The position numbers and the translations under genes were made by a program. The notes below the pieces were generated by a model that worked only from the letters and a program-made list of their open reading frames with translations, searched no databases and was not told the DNA's origin. DNA of 64,000 nt from Bacillota bacterium (GTDB taxonomy: Bacteria; Bacillota; Clostridia; Acetivibrionales; DTU013). Shown here in pieces: positions 49,652 through 58,824 of the stretch. The number at the start of each line of letters is the position of its first letter. Position 1 is the first letter of the stretch. Location of the stretch: assembly GCA_023412915.1 (NCBI GenBank), contig JAEZRE010000019.1, positions 62,001 to 126,000 of the forward strand, written 5' to 3'.

Positions 49652-51592
49652 TTACAAGTCTTTCTTTGCGGATTTAAACTCCGGTTTGAACACGACCATA
49701 GCGAGCGGAGGGATCCTTATTTTCAGAGAATATGGTCTTTGCATTTGTGGTATATTGTCCGCTTGAACGCCGCCGAGATTGCCGATGTTACTGCCGCCAT
49801 ATGATTCGGAATCGCTGTTGAGCAATTCTTTGTAATATACTTCAAAGGGCACTCCTATCCTGTAATCGTCATATACCACAGGAGTAAAGTTGCATATGAA
49901 AACGAGTATATCCTCCGAAGCGCGGCTCTTTCGGATGAAGGATATCACGCTGTGGTCGCTGTCGTTGCAATCTATCCATTCGAAACCGTCAAAGCTGAAA
50001 TCCACCTCGTGCATTGCCTTTTCCGAGGTATAAAGCCTGTTCAGATCCCGCATGTAGTTCTTCAGACCGGCGTGCTTGTCGTAATCGAGCAGGTTCCAGT
50101 CCAGACCTTTATGGAAGTCCCATTCAATAAACTGGCCGAATTCGTTTCCCATGAACAGCAGCTTCTTGCCCGGATGACCGTACATATAGCCGTAGGTCAC
50201 TCTCAGACCCGCGAACTTCTGCCAATAGTCTCCCGGCATTTTCCCGACCATCGAATATTTGCCGTGTACCACTTCGTCATGCGACAACACAAGGACAAAG
50301 TTTTCCGACATGGCATACATTATTGAAAAGGTGATCAGGTTCTGGTGATATTTTCGGTATACCGGGTCCATACCGACGTATCGCAGGTAATCGTTCATCC
50401 AGCCCATGTTCCATTTATATGTAAACCCAAGACCGCCCGTATAGGGAGGCTTTGTTATCATCGGCCAGGAGGTGGATTCCTCCGCGATCATCATTATTCC
50501 CGGGAAATATTCATATACTGTCGTATTTAGCTGCTTGAGAAATTCTACTGCGCCAAGGTTTTGATTGCCTCCGTGTTTATTCGGGATCCACTGGCCCTTT
50601 TTCCTGCCGTAATCCAGGTAGAGCATGGACGCGACGGCATCTACGCGGATACCGTCCACATGGTATTTTTCGAACCAGAATACTGCGTTTGCAATGAGAA
50701 AGTTGCGGACTTCATGGCGCGTATAGTTGAAGATCAGCGTTCCCCATTCGGGATGCTCTCCCAGGCGGGGGTCCTTGTGTTCATACAGCGCGGTGCCGTC
50801 AAAACGCGCAAGACCATGCCCGTCCTTTGGAAAATGGGCGGGCACCCAGTCCATTATAACGCCGATGCCGCGACTGTGGCATTCGTCCACGAAATACATG
50901 AAATCCTCAGGACGCCCGTATCGGCTTGTGACGGAATAATACCCCGTCACCTGGTAGCCCCACGAATCGTCGAGAGGATGCTCTGCTACAGGAAGCAGCT
51001 CGATATGCGTATAGCCCATGTCCGCCGCATAGTCGACAAGTCTTGCGGCATAATCCCTGTACGATAAAAAGCCGCCGTCTTCCGAACGCGCCCATGAGCC
51101 GAGATGCACTTCATATATGGAAACGGGCTTGTCAAAGGTGCTGTCGGAATCTCTCGTGCTTATCCATTCCTTGTCGCGCCATTCGTAATTGTCAAGGTCG
51201 TACACTATCGAAGCCGTACCGGGCCTGAGTTCGCTGTAAAAGGCGTAAGGATCGGCTTTCTGTACCAGTTCGCCCGAGGGGGTCATGATTTCATATTTGT
51301 ATACCTCGCCCGGAGCAATACCAGGGATAAAGACTGCCCAAACCCCCGAACCGTCGAGCCTTTTCATAGGATTCGCCCTGCCGTCCCAGCTGTTGAAATT
51401 GCATACGAGGCTCACGCTCTGAGCCGACGGAGCCCAGACAGCGAAATGTGTCCCGCTTTGGCCGTCCTGGATCGCAGGGTGCGCCCCGAGCTTTTCAAAT
51501 ATTTTATGGTGACTGCCCTCGTTAAAAAGATGCAGGTCATAACCGGTTATAAACTGGGATAGTGGTTTGGCTTCGAGATTATTCTGGTCCAT
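49652..51592 (-). CDS. glgB: 1,4-alpha-glucan branching enzyme
   Basis: The 646-aa protein has an N-terminal CBM48 domain (GTHFAVWAPSAQSVSLV), a GH13 barrel with VIMDWVPAHFPKD, the nucleophile region VDGIRVDAVASMLYLDYG, acid IMMIAEESTSWP and LSHDEVVHGK, and a C-terminal beta domain. It forms alpha-1,6 branches in glycogen. No other glycogen gene is nearby. GAGGAG precedes the ATG. Confidence 0.95.
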   Translation of the reverse strand: MDQNNLEAKPLSQFITGYDLHLFNEGSHHKIFEKLGAHPAIQDGQSGTHFAVWAPSAQSVSLVCNFNSWDGRANPMKRLDGSGVWAVFIPGIAPGEVYKYEIMTPSGELVQKADPYAFYSELRPGTASIVYDLDNYEWRDKEWISTRDSDSTFDKPVSIYEVHLGSWARSEDGGFLSYRDYAARLVDYAADMGYTHIELLPVAEHPLDDSWGYQVTGYYSVTSRYGRPEDFMYFVDECHSRGIGVIMDWVPAHFPKDGHGLARFDGTALYEHKDPRLGEHPEWGTLIFNYTRHEVRNFLIANAVFWFEKYHVDGIRVDAVASMLYLDYGRKKGQWIPNKHGGNQNLGAVEFLKQLNTTVYEYFPGIMMIAEESTSWPMITKPPYTGGLGFTYKWNMGWMNDYLRYVGMDPVYRKYHQNLITFSIMYAMSENFVLVLSHDEVVHGKYSMVGKMPGDYWQKFAGLRVTYGYMYGHPGKKLLFMGNEFGQFIEWDFHKGLDWNLLDYDKHAGLKNYMRDLNRLYTSEKAMHEVDFSFDGFEWIDCNDSDHSVISFIRKSRASEDILVFICNFTPVVYDDYRIGVPFEVYYKELLNSDSESYGGSNIGNLGGVQADNIPQMQRPYSLKIRIPPLAMVVFKPEFKSAKKDL

Positions 51593-51695
51593 TCACGGCT
51601 CCTCGGGTTTTAGGACAGGAGAGCTGTCCCGCTTATAAACAGACAACTAAGGGATGTATTTATTTCTCAATTATATTACTAAATATGCCGGAGCG

Positions 51696-52184
51696 CTATT
51701 CATTTTCCGCATTCAGCAGCATTTCGAATTCGATCTCGTGCAGTATCGGGATTCCATCATTGCCGTACAGCGATATCTCAGGCTTGAGCTGTCTGGCCTT
51801 CGCTATCGAGTTATGGTGGACCGCTTTCATGTCGAACCATTTTTTCTGATAGAATCTCATTGCCTTTGTATTGTCATTTGTCGTTATAAGCCATATCCTG
51901 CTACAGCCAAGCTTCGTTGCGGTCTCGATTGTAAGCATCAGCAAGGCACTGCCTACACCTTTGCTTTCTTCGAAACTCTCGAGCAGGACAATCTCACATT
52001 CGTTGTCACTAATATCGTATGAGATCATGCCCTTTATATCGGGGCCTTCCATGTACAGGAAGCCCGGAAGATCCGCGGGCCTGTGGGCCCTGCCCCTTGA
52101 AACCACCAACGGGGAGCCCCAGTTGTTGGCTACCAGCTCGGCAACCATGTTACGGTTATGCTCGTTTACGCTCACAATACTCAT
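51696..52184 (-). CDS. GNAT-family N-acetyltransferase
   Basis: The 162-aa protein has the GNAT acetyl-CoA site EESKGVGSALLMLTIETA and the following WLITTNDNTKAMRFYQKKWF segment typical of small-molecule acetyltransferases. GGAGG lies about 9 nt upstream of the ATG. The substrate is unknown. Confidence 0.85.
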   Translation of the reverse strand: MSIVSVNEHNRNMVAELVANNWGSPLVVSRGRAHRPADLPGFLYMEGPDIKGMISYDISDNECEIVLLESFEESKGVGSALLMLTIETATKLGCSRIWLITTNDNTKAMRFYQKKWFDMKAVHHNSIAKARQLKPEISLYGNDGIPILHEIEFEMLLNAENE

Positions 52185-52266
52185 TGTTCATCCATCCTCC
52201 AAATTGAATATCGGCTGATATCCGAGCTTTTATCATACTTAAATTAACTTTTTATGTCACTAATTT

Positions 52267-53172
52267 CTAGTTTACGAGTTCTTCCGTATGCTTCAATATA
52301 TCCAAGCCGCCCCATTGCCCATGCCCGGGAATGACGACTTCGGCGTCGGGATACTTGTCAACAAGCTTGCGGACAGATGAAGACCACTGTTCGAGGTCCG
52401 CATCCGTAATGCTTCCCTTGTCCTTTGAATCCAGGGACTTGAGCAGACACCCCCCGAATAGCACCTTGTACCTGGGGAACCAGACAGTTATATTGTCGGG
52501 AGAATGGCCTCTGCCGGGATAATAGGTTTCGATGTCGATATCTCCGACTGAGAAAGCAGCCTCTTCGCCGATGATCGTACCGGGCTTTGTAAAACCATTT
52601 TTCTCCGCTTCCTTTGCTGTGAGTCCGATGCACCTGACTTCTATATCGTTTTCAAGCAGCGTATCGATGCCGCCTATTCTATCGGCATGCGCATGCGTTA
52701 TGACTGCATCGGTAATGTCTTGCTTGAACACATCCTTTGCCAGCTTCAACAGAACGCCGGTCTGTTCATTGTTCCAGGGCGTATCAACCAGGAACAGGCC
52801 GTCCGATGTGATTGCGATCAACCCGTTGGATGGCGTGCCGACACCGCCGATATCCATGTAGGTCTTGTGTACCCAGAGCCGTTCGTTTAACTTGTACAGC
52901 TCTACACGGTTTTTTTCCGTCGGGACGCTTTCATAGTAATCCCCGGAGACTTCAGCCAGCTTTGATGCCTCTTTGGCGGTGGAGCTCACCGCTTCAACTG
53001 TGTTCTCCGCTGGATTTGCGTTCTGAGAAGCCTCTTTGGCGGTGGAGCTCTCCGTTTTAACTGTGTTCTCCGCCGTACCTGCGTTCTGTGAAGCCTCTTT
53101 GCCGCCGGAGCAGGCAGTCAGTCCGACCAATCCGATCAAAACTGCAAAAATCAGTAGTCTGATCTTTTTCAT
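52267..53172 (-). CDS. Subclass B1 metallo-beta-lactamase, predicted lipoprotein
   Basis: The 301-aa protein has a lipoprotein signal ending LTAC, a repeat-rich linker (residues 24-72) and an MBL fold with the B1 zinc ligands: THAHADRIGG (HxHxD), YPGRGHSPDN (His), FGGCLLKS (Cys of site 2) and IPGHGQWGG (His). The HAHADRIGG, GGCLLKS and PGHG motifs are those of BcII/NDM-type enzymes, so hydrolysis of penicillins, cephalosporins and carbapenems is likely but untested. Lipid anchoring recalls NDM-1. It is chromosomal, with no mobile element beside it. AAGGAGGG precedes the ATG. Confidence 0.88.
   Translation of the reverse strand: MKKIRLLIFAVLIGLVGLTACSGGKEASQNAGTAENTVKTESSTAKEASQNANPAENTVEAVSSTAKEASKLAEVSGDYYESVPTEKNRVELYKLNERLWVHKTYMDIGGVGTPSNGLIAITSDGLFLVDTPWNNEQTGVLLKLAKDVFKQDITDAVITHAHADRIGGIDTLLENDIEVRCIGLTAKEAEKNGFTKPGTIIGEEAAFSVGDIDIETYYPGRGHSPDNITVWFPRYKVLFGGCLLKSLDSKDKGSITDADLEQWSSSVRKLVDKYPDAEVVIPGHGQWGGLDILKHTEELVN
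52967..53103. repeat. 63-bp tandem repeat in the linker of the metallo-beta-lactamase
   Basis: Two full units and a partial third encode KEASQNAxxAENTVxxxSSTA-like 21-residue repeats, with KEAS starting each unit. The first bases GCCTCTTTGGC recur at 52967, 53030 and 53093. Confidence 0.85.
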
Positions 53173-53261
53173 GGGTCCCTCCTTGTAAAAGCTTTTACGC
53201 TGGGATTTTCAGACGGATTTTTTCAGCGGAGGAAGTATGCGGGTCGTGCAGCCGGTTTATC

Positions 53262-53624
53262 TTATAAAAGGCTTTCCCTTTGTTTCTTCGTCAGCTTGCC
53301 GACTACGGTGGAATAGGAGTGGTCGATCATCGCTTTCAGCTCATCGTCGGAAATATCCCTGTCCAAAAGGACCGTATTGAAATACGGCTGTTGTATGGGG
53401 GGACAGTGATAACCCCTCGTGACTGTGCCCGGATAAGCATTCCTGTAAAATTCGCCCGCAGCCCTGTCGCAGTTCAGAGTGAGCCTGCGATCCTGCGGCT
53501 TGGGATAAATCTGCGCAAAAAGCCTGTTTGCGACCTTTATGCACATAGGGCTGTCACCGAAAGGAAAATCCACATATGCTCCTTTTTTTGCAAGGCAGTA
53601 TTTTATGATCTCATCCGTAGTCAT
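53262..53624 (-). CDS. MmcQ/YjbR family protein
   Basis: The 120-aa protein shows the YjbR layout: YCLAKKGAYVDFPFGD, then ANRLFAQIYPKPQDRRLTLN and a C-terminal DELKAMIDHSYSTVVGKL helix. The family has a CyaY-like fold and a proposed DNA-binding role. Confidence 0.85.
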   Translation of the reverse strand: MTTDEIIKYCLAKKGAYVDFPFGDSPMCIKVANRLFAQIYPKPQDRRLTLNCDRAAGEFYRNAYPGTVTRGYHCPPIQQPYFNTVLLDRDISDDELKAMIDHSYSTVVGKLTKKQRESLL

Positions 53625-53768
53625 TCAGAACTCCATAAAATCCAATCTAGTAAATTCTTTACCGTTTGGTAGGGGATACGTAATATTTTTGTGACATGAA
53701 TAGCCTGCTTTTTCGAATCCGGCTAGGCCATAATGGGTTCCAGAGAGGACGACAATGCCGCTTGACTA

Positions 53769-54218
53769 TTATAGTTCGCCTCCGCAGCCCTTGCAGAACT
53801 TAGCGTCTTCATCGTTAAGCGTCCCGCAGCTCCGGCATTTGAGCTTTATGATCTCTTTCTCCTCGTGTTCGTGCGGCTTGACGAGTTCCTCGACAACTCC
53901 TATATTGCTGATTACATCGTTGATCATTTCGCCTTTGGCCTCGTTGAACGGTTTCAGGTCCTCTCTCGCCTTTTCGGGGTCCAGCAGGAGCCCGGAGCCT
54001 GCGGCGCCTTTGGCGCCTATATTCATGACGAAACCGCCGGCAGCTATCAGTATAAACCCGAATATTCCGTTCTGAAAGGGCGGGATACTAAAGCCCGACG
54101 GATTTGCCATTGAAACGGCTACTGATACGAATACCGAGAAAAAGAGTATCAACCCGATGACCAGCATGCCAAGTCCTATGTAATATGTGGCCTTGCGTTC
54201 CTTTGATATCTTTGCCAT
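53769..54218 (-). CDS. Membrane protein with C-terminal zinc ribbon
   Basis: The 149-aa protein has two membrane helices (residues 12-35 and 48-68), a helical cytoplasmic part and a zinc ribbon CRSCGTLNDEDAKFCKGC at the end. The ribbon may bind a partner or nucleic acid. Function is unknown. Confidence 0.75.
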   Translation of the reverse strand: MAKISKERKATYYIGLGMLVIGLILFFSVFVSVAVSMANPSGFSIPPFQNGIFGFILIAAGGFVMNIGAKGAAGSGLLLDPEKAREDLKPFNEAKGEMINDVISNIGVVEELVKPHEHEEKEIIKLKCRSCGTLNDEDAKFCKGCGGEL

Positions 54219-54235
54219 GACCTCACCCCATATTT

Positions 54236-54376
54236 CTATTGATTTTTTCTGATATAGATATCCAAAGCCCTCAAAGCCTTCATTCCAAGAACAAACAGTA
54301 GAATGAACATTCCTATTCCAAGAACCAGGAGGATAGCGTATAAAAGTACTATGAAAATACCGCCTGCCATCATCAT
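54236..54376 (-). CDS. Small single-pass membrane protein (46 aa)
   Basis: GGAG lies 9 nt before the first of three ATG codons. The protein is one long hydrophobic helix (GIFIVLLYAILLVLGIGMFI...) with a basic end (RKNQ). It is expressed with the zinc ribbon protein immediately downstream and may be its membrane partner. Confidence 0.65.
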   Translation of the reverse strand: MMMAGGIFIVLLYAILLVLGIGMFILLFVLGMKALRALDIYIRKNQ

Positions 54377-54461
54377 AACTTTCACTCCTTCGATTTTAAT
54401 TACTTAACATATTGGTATACTTTTACATTTATTTAAATTGTATCAAACAACGCTTGCTTCA

Positions 54462-54935
54462 TCAAGGTACAGTCCCACCAGGATATAATTCCATGTCGCC
54501 GCCGACGTCCCTGAAACCGTGCTTTACATATATCGGTCGGCCCATCTCGGAAGCGTGTAGCGTGATTTTACCGCATTCTCTCAACTTGGCTTCCCGGATT
54601 ATATGTCCCGTAAGCTTTGAGGCGATGCCTCTATTCCGGTATCCGGGTTTCGTATAGATGTTCATGATATATGCCGTATTGCCCGAAGGGTTGCTGAAGG
54701 TAGGCGGTGCACAAAAGAAGCACAGGCCGCTCGTCGCCACGATTTTACCCTCGTCCAGTGCGACCCAGGCAATAAAACTACCGTCCGGCAAATGTTTTTT
54801 GAAATAGTCATAATTACTGCTTCGGAATTCCTCAATACCGATGGCGGTATTGCCGGCTTCCCGTTCCAGACGCATATCCAGTCTGCATTCTACCAATTGG
54901 TCAATGTCCTCCAGGGTTGCTCTGCGGTATATCAT
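54462..54935 (-). CDS. GNAT-family N-acetyltransferase
   Basis: The ATG at 54935 has GGAGG 5 nt upstream. The 157-aa protein has the GNAT core NIYTKPGYRNRGIASKL and ends with YVKHGFRDVGGDMELY. The substrate is unknown. Confidence 0.85.
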   Translation of the reverse strand: MIYRRATLEDIDQLVECRLDMRLEREAGNTAIGIEEFRSSNYDYFKKHLPDGSFIAWVALDEGKIVATSGLCFFCAPPTFSNPSGNTAYIMNIYTKPGYRNRGIASKLTGHIIREAKLRECGKITLHASEMGRPIYVKHGFRDVGGDMELYPGGTVP

Positions 54936-55024
54936 CGATGCCTCCAAATTTCTCTTAAGCCTCCTTCCGGGCACGGCTTAAGGTATCCGGCGGATTTATC
55001 TTATTATGTATTTCTTTCAGCTCC

Positions 55025-56686
55025 TCATGCCATTATACGTTGATTCAGCCAGCCAAGTATGAAAACGAGCGGAGAATTCCAATATATGCAGATCTCGTTC
55101 GTCGAAAAGCTCTCCCACATGTCCGTGTAGCATTTTGCCGGAGGAGTGCTTTCGCTGAACAGCTTCGACGCGGGATCCCTTTCAAGCGCCCAGATGCGTT
55201 CGAAGGGACCTCCGACCAGCATCCCCGGTACAGCCTGCCCGGGTATCATCGACGGCCGGTGATGTGGGTGTTGCGGCGCATTTTCGCCAAAACCCGTTAC
55301 ATAGCTCATACCGGTCGCATTTCGTCCCAATAAATAGTGAAAATGGTCTAAAGCAGCCTGCCTGTATTTTTTGTGTGGATTCAGCCTGTCGGCGATTATC
55401 AACGCCATCGCGTTGTTTGCGACATCCATGTTGCTTCCCCAGACATACTGTTCGATACAGATCCTGTAGCCTTCCTTACTGGAAACACTGACGAGCCTGT
55501 CCGCCTCCTTCAGGTAATACTCTCTGACCTTGGCATACAGCTCACTGCCGTGTTCCGCATGTTGAGCCGTCAGAAATGCAACCATGGCATATGAGCCCAT
55601 ATTAGCCCACCCGAAACCGGGAGCAGGCAGCGGAGCGGACAACAAATAGCCGAGATATGACGCGTCTCCCGTTGTTTCATACAGCTCGGCAGCCGCCCAC
55701 CAGCGTTCGTCTGCGGAATTCGCATCGTTATAGGCTCCGGTACGGAAGAAGGGCGGGTCTTTGTATTCGTTTACGCCTGGATTGTTTTCGAGCCATTTCC
55801 AAGCCTTGATCGAAGCGGACAGGCACGCGTCCGCAAATCTGGCGTCAAGCTTGCGGTAAGCGCGTGACGCGTGAGCCGTCGCTGCGGCAAACCCGCCTGT
55901 CGCCTGGGCGGAAATGGGGGAGAGGTAAAGCTGCGCATGGTCGTCCTCGGGGGGACATGCTCTGTTCGCGTGGATCTGCGTCGTGACCTTGTGGAATACG
56001 CCTCCCGTGCCCGGATCCTGCATCCTGAGCAGCCATTCCAGTTCATGGCGCACTTCTCCGTATAATTTACAGGGGCCGCCGAAATCTATGTCCGCAATGG
56101 ACGGAAAATACTCGCCGGCCAGCAGCAGATCGATGACTGCCTTGGCGGCTGGCGATACATAACGCCCGTAGTCCCCCGCATCATGCCAGCCGCCGGATAC
56201 GTTGGCAGTAACGCTTCCGAAGCTGGGGTTCGACTCGTCGAAATACCTGGCGGGACCCTTATGGCAGGGCTCATGCGCAAAGACCGGACCGGCAAACTTC
56301 TCCTCCAGGCCGTCCCCGCCGCAGCGCTGATAATAAAAGACCTTTAGGGCAGCGGCAGCCAGCTTCCCGTAAACCTCGCTGCCGATCGTAAAAACAGGTG
56401 ATTTTTCAGCACCTGCGGTCAGGTAGTAGCAACCCTCTTCTGTAATGCTGGAAAAGTCCGCGCTGCCCAGTGTTTCTCCGCTCTTTTCATCAATATGGGG
56501 AGTTTCGCCGGCGTCGGACAAAGAGGGCTGTATACGCCCTGTGAGAACAGGTTCGTTCCTGGTATTGCAAACGGTAAAGGTGCGGGCCTGTGAAACCACA
56601 AACGCCAGCTTTTCGTCACCCGGCCGGTAACCTGTCTGGTTCAGCCGTATCGCACCCTGCGCCCTATTGACGCTTTCACTATCCAT
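55025..56686 (-). CDS. Glycoside hydrolase family 9 enzyme without signal peptide
   Basis: The 553-aa protein has an N-terminal Ig-like CelD_N domain (residues 10-100) and a GH9 (alpha/alpha)6 barrel with GGWHDAGDYGRYV (catalytic Asp), GFGENAPQHPHHRPS and WESFSTNEICIYWNSPLV (acid Glu near residue 531). There is no secretion signal or dockerin, so it probably acts inside the cell on cellodextrins or related beta-glucans taken up by transporters. Confidence 0.9.
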   Translation of the reverse strand: MDSESVNRAQGAIRLNQTGYRPGDEKLAFVVSQARTFTVCNTRNEPVLTGRIQPSLSDAGETPHIDEKSGETLGSADFSSITEEGCYYLTAGAEKSPVFTIGSEVYGKLAAAALKVFYYQRCGGDGLEEKFAGPVFAHEPCHKGPARYFDESNPSFGSVTANVSGGWHDAGDYGRYVSPAAKAVIDLLLAGEYFPSIADIDFGGPCKLYGEVRHELEWLLRMQDPGTGGVFHKVTTQIHANRACPPEDDHAQLYLSPISAQATGGFAAATAHASRAYRKLDARFADACLSASIKAWKWLENNPGVNEYKDPPFFRTGAYNDANSADERWWAAAELYETTGDASYLGYLLSAPLPAPGFGWANMGSYAMVAFLTAQHAEHGSELYAKVREYYLKEADRLVSVSSKEGYRICIEQYVWGSNMDVANNAMALIIADRLNPHKKYRQAALDHFHYLLGRNATGMSYVTGFGENAPQHPHHRPSMIPGQAVPGMLVGGPFERIWALERDPASKLFSESTPPAKCYTDMWESFSTNEICIYWNSPLVFILGWLNQRIMA

Positions 56687-56891
56687 ACTCCGCTCCTTTG
56701 GAAATTGTTTAAATACAACCGCCGCCAGGCTTAGGCTCTATAGGACCCAAGCATTCACAAATAATGTAAATACATCGTAGCAAATAGGAAACCTTATTTC
56801 AAGAACAAATGACAAAATCAACCATGTAAGGATCGATTGTGTGATAAAAAATTCACATATACTTTTAGCAAATATTATAGTAAAATAGTTG

Positions 56892-56926
56892 TTGGCATTA
56901 ATGCCAAGCTTTGCACAAAATGCAAA
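56892..56926. promoter_or_regulatory. Palindromes upstream of the IscU-like gene
   Basis: A perfect 16-bp palindrome TTGGCATTAATGCCAA (56892-56907) and TTTGCA-CAAAA-TGCAAA (56910-56926) lie 60-100 bp before the ATG. They look like operators for a dimeric regulator. The 300-bp interval 56687-56988 is otherwise AT-rich without a gene. Confidence 0.6.
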
Positions 56927-56988
56927 TCCGGCAAAAGCCAGAACATAGATAATCTATATCTAATTTGCACATGGAAAGGGGTCATAGA

Positions 56989-57681
56989 ATGATTTATTCA
57001 CATGAAGTTGAAAGAATGACGTGTGTGGCAAAGGGACCCAATCACGGTCCTGCGCCAATCCCCGAAGAAGGGAAATGGATACAGGCTAAGGAAATCAAGG
57101 ACATATCGGGCCTTACGCACGGTGTAGGCTGGTGCGCGCCTCAGCAGGGAGCCTGCAAGCTCACGCTGAATGTCAAGGACGGCGTGATCCAGGAAGCTTT
57201 GGTGGAAACGTTAGGCTGCTCGGGAATGACGCATTCTGCGGCAATGTCTGCTGAAATACTGCCCGGTAAGACTATTCTGGAAGCTTTGAACACCGACTTG
57301 GTTTGCGATGCTATCAATACGGCGATGAGGGAACTGTTCCTCCAGATCGCTTACGGCAGGACTCAGACCGCATTCTCCGAAGGCGGACTTCCCATAGGGG
57401 CAGGCCTTGAAGACCTCGGCAAGGGATTGAGGAGCCAGGTAGGCACCATGTTCGGCACGCTTGCTAAAGGACCCAGATACCTCGAAATGGCTGAAGGCTA
57501 TGTCACTCACACGGCGCTGGACGCCAATAATGAGATCATTGGCTATGAATTCGTGCACCTCGGCAAAATGATGGACATGATCAAAAAGGGTATGGACGCC
57601 AATGAGGCCGTAAAGAAGGCAACGAGCAAGTATGGCCGGTTCGATGAAGCCGTCAGGGTCATCGATCCTAGAGAAGAATAA
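56989..57681 (+). CDS. NifU/IscU-like iron-sulfur scaffold protein
   Basis: The 230-aa protein starts at MIYSHEVERMTCVAKG with AAAGGGG 8 nt upstream. It carries the scaffold core with cysteines in GVGWCAPQQGACKL and VETLGCSGMTHSAAMS. It matches the long IscU-like proteins found next to GGGtGRT proteins in anaerobes. The exact role is unknown; Fe-S cluster binding is likely. Confidence 0.82.
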   Translation: MIYSHEVERMTCVAKGPNHGPAPIPEEGKWIQAKEIKDISGLTHGVGWCAPQQGACKLTLNVKDGVIQEALVETLGCSGMTHSAAMSAEILPGKTILEALNTDLVCDAINTAMRELFLQIAYGRTQTAFSEGGLPIGAGLEDLGKGLRSQVGTMFGTLAKGPRYLEMAEGYVTHTALDANNEIIGYEFVHLGKMMDMIKKGMDANEAVKKATSKYGRFDEAVRVIDPREE

Positions 57682-57699
57682 TGGGGGAGGGTCAAAGAC

Positions 57700-58698
57700 A
57701 TGGCATTGTTTGAAAGCTATGAAAGAAGAATAAACCAGATCAATGCTGTATTGAACAAAAACGGCATTGCATCGATAGAAGAAGCGAAGAAAATATGTGA
57801 CGACAAGGGAATAGATCCCTATACGATCGCAAAGGGAATTCAACCTATCTGCTTTGAAAACGCCGCATGGGCATATGTCGTAGGCGCTGCCCTGGCGATA
57901 AAGAGAGGCTGTAAGAAGGCTGCCGAAGCTGCGGAGATTATAGGAGAAGGTCTGCAGGCATTCTGCATCCCCGGTTCCGTTGCAGCTGACAGAAAAGTCG
58001 GTCTGGGCCATGGTAACCTGGGCGCAATGCTGCTCCGTGAAGAAACCAAGTGTTTTGCATTCCTTGCGGGGCATGAATCCTTCGCGGCTGCTGAAGGAGC
58101 CATCGGTATTGCAAGATCCGCCAACAAGGTCAGGACCGAACCGCTCAAGGTTATACTCAACGGCCTTGGAAAGGACGCGGCGCAGATCATTTCTAGGATC
58201 AACGGTTTTACTTATGTCCAGACCAAGTTTGATTACTATACCGGCAAGCTCGATATCGTTAAGGAGTTCAAATACTCTGAAGGTGAGAGAGCGAAGGTAA
58301 GATGCTACGGCGCGGACGATGTAAGAGAAGGCGTTGCCATAATGCATCTTGAGGGAGTGGACGTTTCCATCACCGGTAACTCCACAAACCCGACAAGGTT
58401 CCAGCACCCTGTGGCAGGCACCTACAAGAAGGAATGCTACGAAATGGGCAAGAAGTACTTCTCGGTCGCTTCAGGCGGCGGTACGGGCAGAACGCTGCAT
58501 CCGGACAACATGGCTGCAGGCCCGGCTTCCTACGGTATGACCGACACCATGGGCAGGATGCACTCCGATGCGCAGTTCGCAGGTTCCTCATCAGTACCGG
58601 CACACGTTGAAATGATGGGCTTCCTCGGAATGGGCAACAACCCGATGGTTGGCGCAACGGTTGCAGTTGCGGTTGCAGTAGAAGAGGCTATGAAATAA
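57700..58698 (+). CDS. GGGtGRT protein
   Basis: The 332-aa protein carries the defining SVASGGGTGRTLHPDN motif near residue 265 and is otherwise typical in length (FENAAWAYVVGAALAIKRG, VGLGHGNLGAMLLREE). The family is always found beside an IscU-like scaffold in anaerobes; biochemical function is not established. It lies 19 nt after the scaffold gene with GGGGGAGG before the ATG. Confidence 0.9.
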   Translation: MALFESYERRINQINAVLNKNGIASIEEAKKICDDKGIDPYTIAKGIQPICFENAAWAYVVGAALAIKRGCKKAAEAAEIIGEGLQAFCIPGSVAADRKVGLGHGNLGAMLLREETKCFAFLAGHESFAAAEGAIGIARSANKVRTEPLKVILNGLGKDAAQIISRINGFTYVQTKFDYYTGKLDIVKEFKYSEGERAKVRCYGADDVREGVAIMHLEGVDVSITGNSTNPTRFQHPVAGTYKKECYEMGKKYFSVASGGGTGRTLHPDNMAAGPASYGMTDTMGRMHSDAQFAGSSSVPAHVEMMGFLGMGNNPMVGATVAVAVAVEEAMK

Positions 58699-58713
58699 GA
58701 GATTAATCAATTC

Positions 58714-58747
58714 AAAATCACAAGTGCTTCGAGCACTTGTGATTTTT
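58714..58747 (+). terminator. Intrinsic terminator after the GGGtGRT gene
   Basis: AAAATCACAAGTGCT-TCG-AGCACTTGTGATTTT is a perfect 15-bp stem ending in T5. Confidence 0.92.
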
Positions 58748-58774
58748 GAAAAGACTTCGATATGCTCCATAAGT

Positions 58775-58809
58775 AAAGGCTGTCTTACATGAATCGTAAG
58801 ACAGCCTTC
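58775..58809 (-). terminator. Intrinsic terminator after the GGDEF-like gene
   Basis: AAGGCTGTCTTAC / GTAAGACAGCCTT forms a 13-bp stem with a 7-nt loop just beyond the - strand gene. The T-run is short. Confidence 0.75.
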
Positions 58810-58824
58810 AACTTTTTATGCCGT

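Noticed and set aside
56870..56930. Possible sigma-54 promoter before the IscU-like gene
   Set aside because: TGGCA and TTGCA elements occur, but the GG-to-GC spacing does not match the -24/-12 rule.
57211..58407. 398-codon open frame on the - strand
   Set aside because: It is antisense to the conserved IscU-like and GGGtGRT genes, with no recognisable domain.
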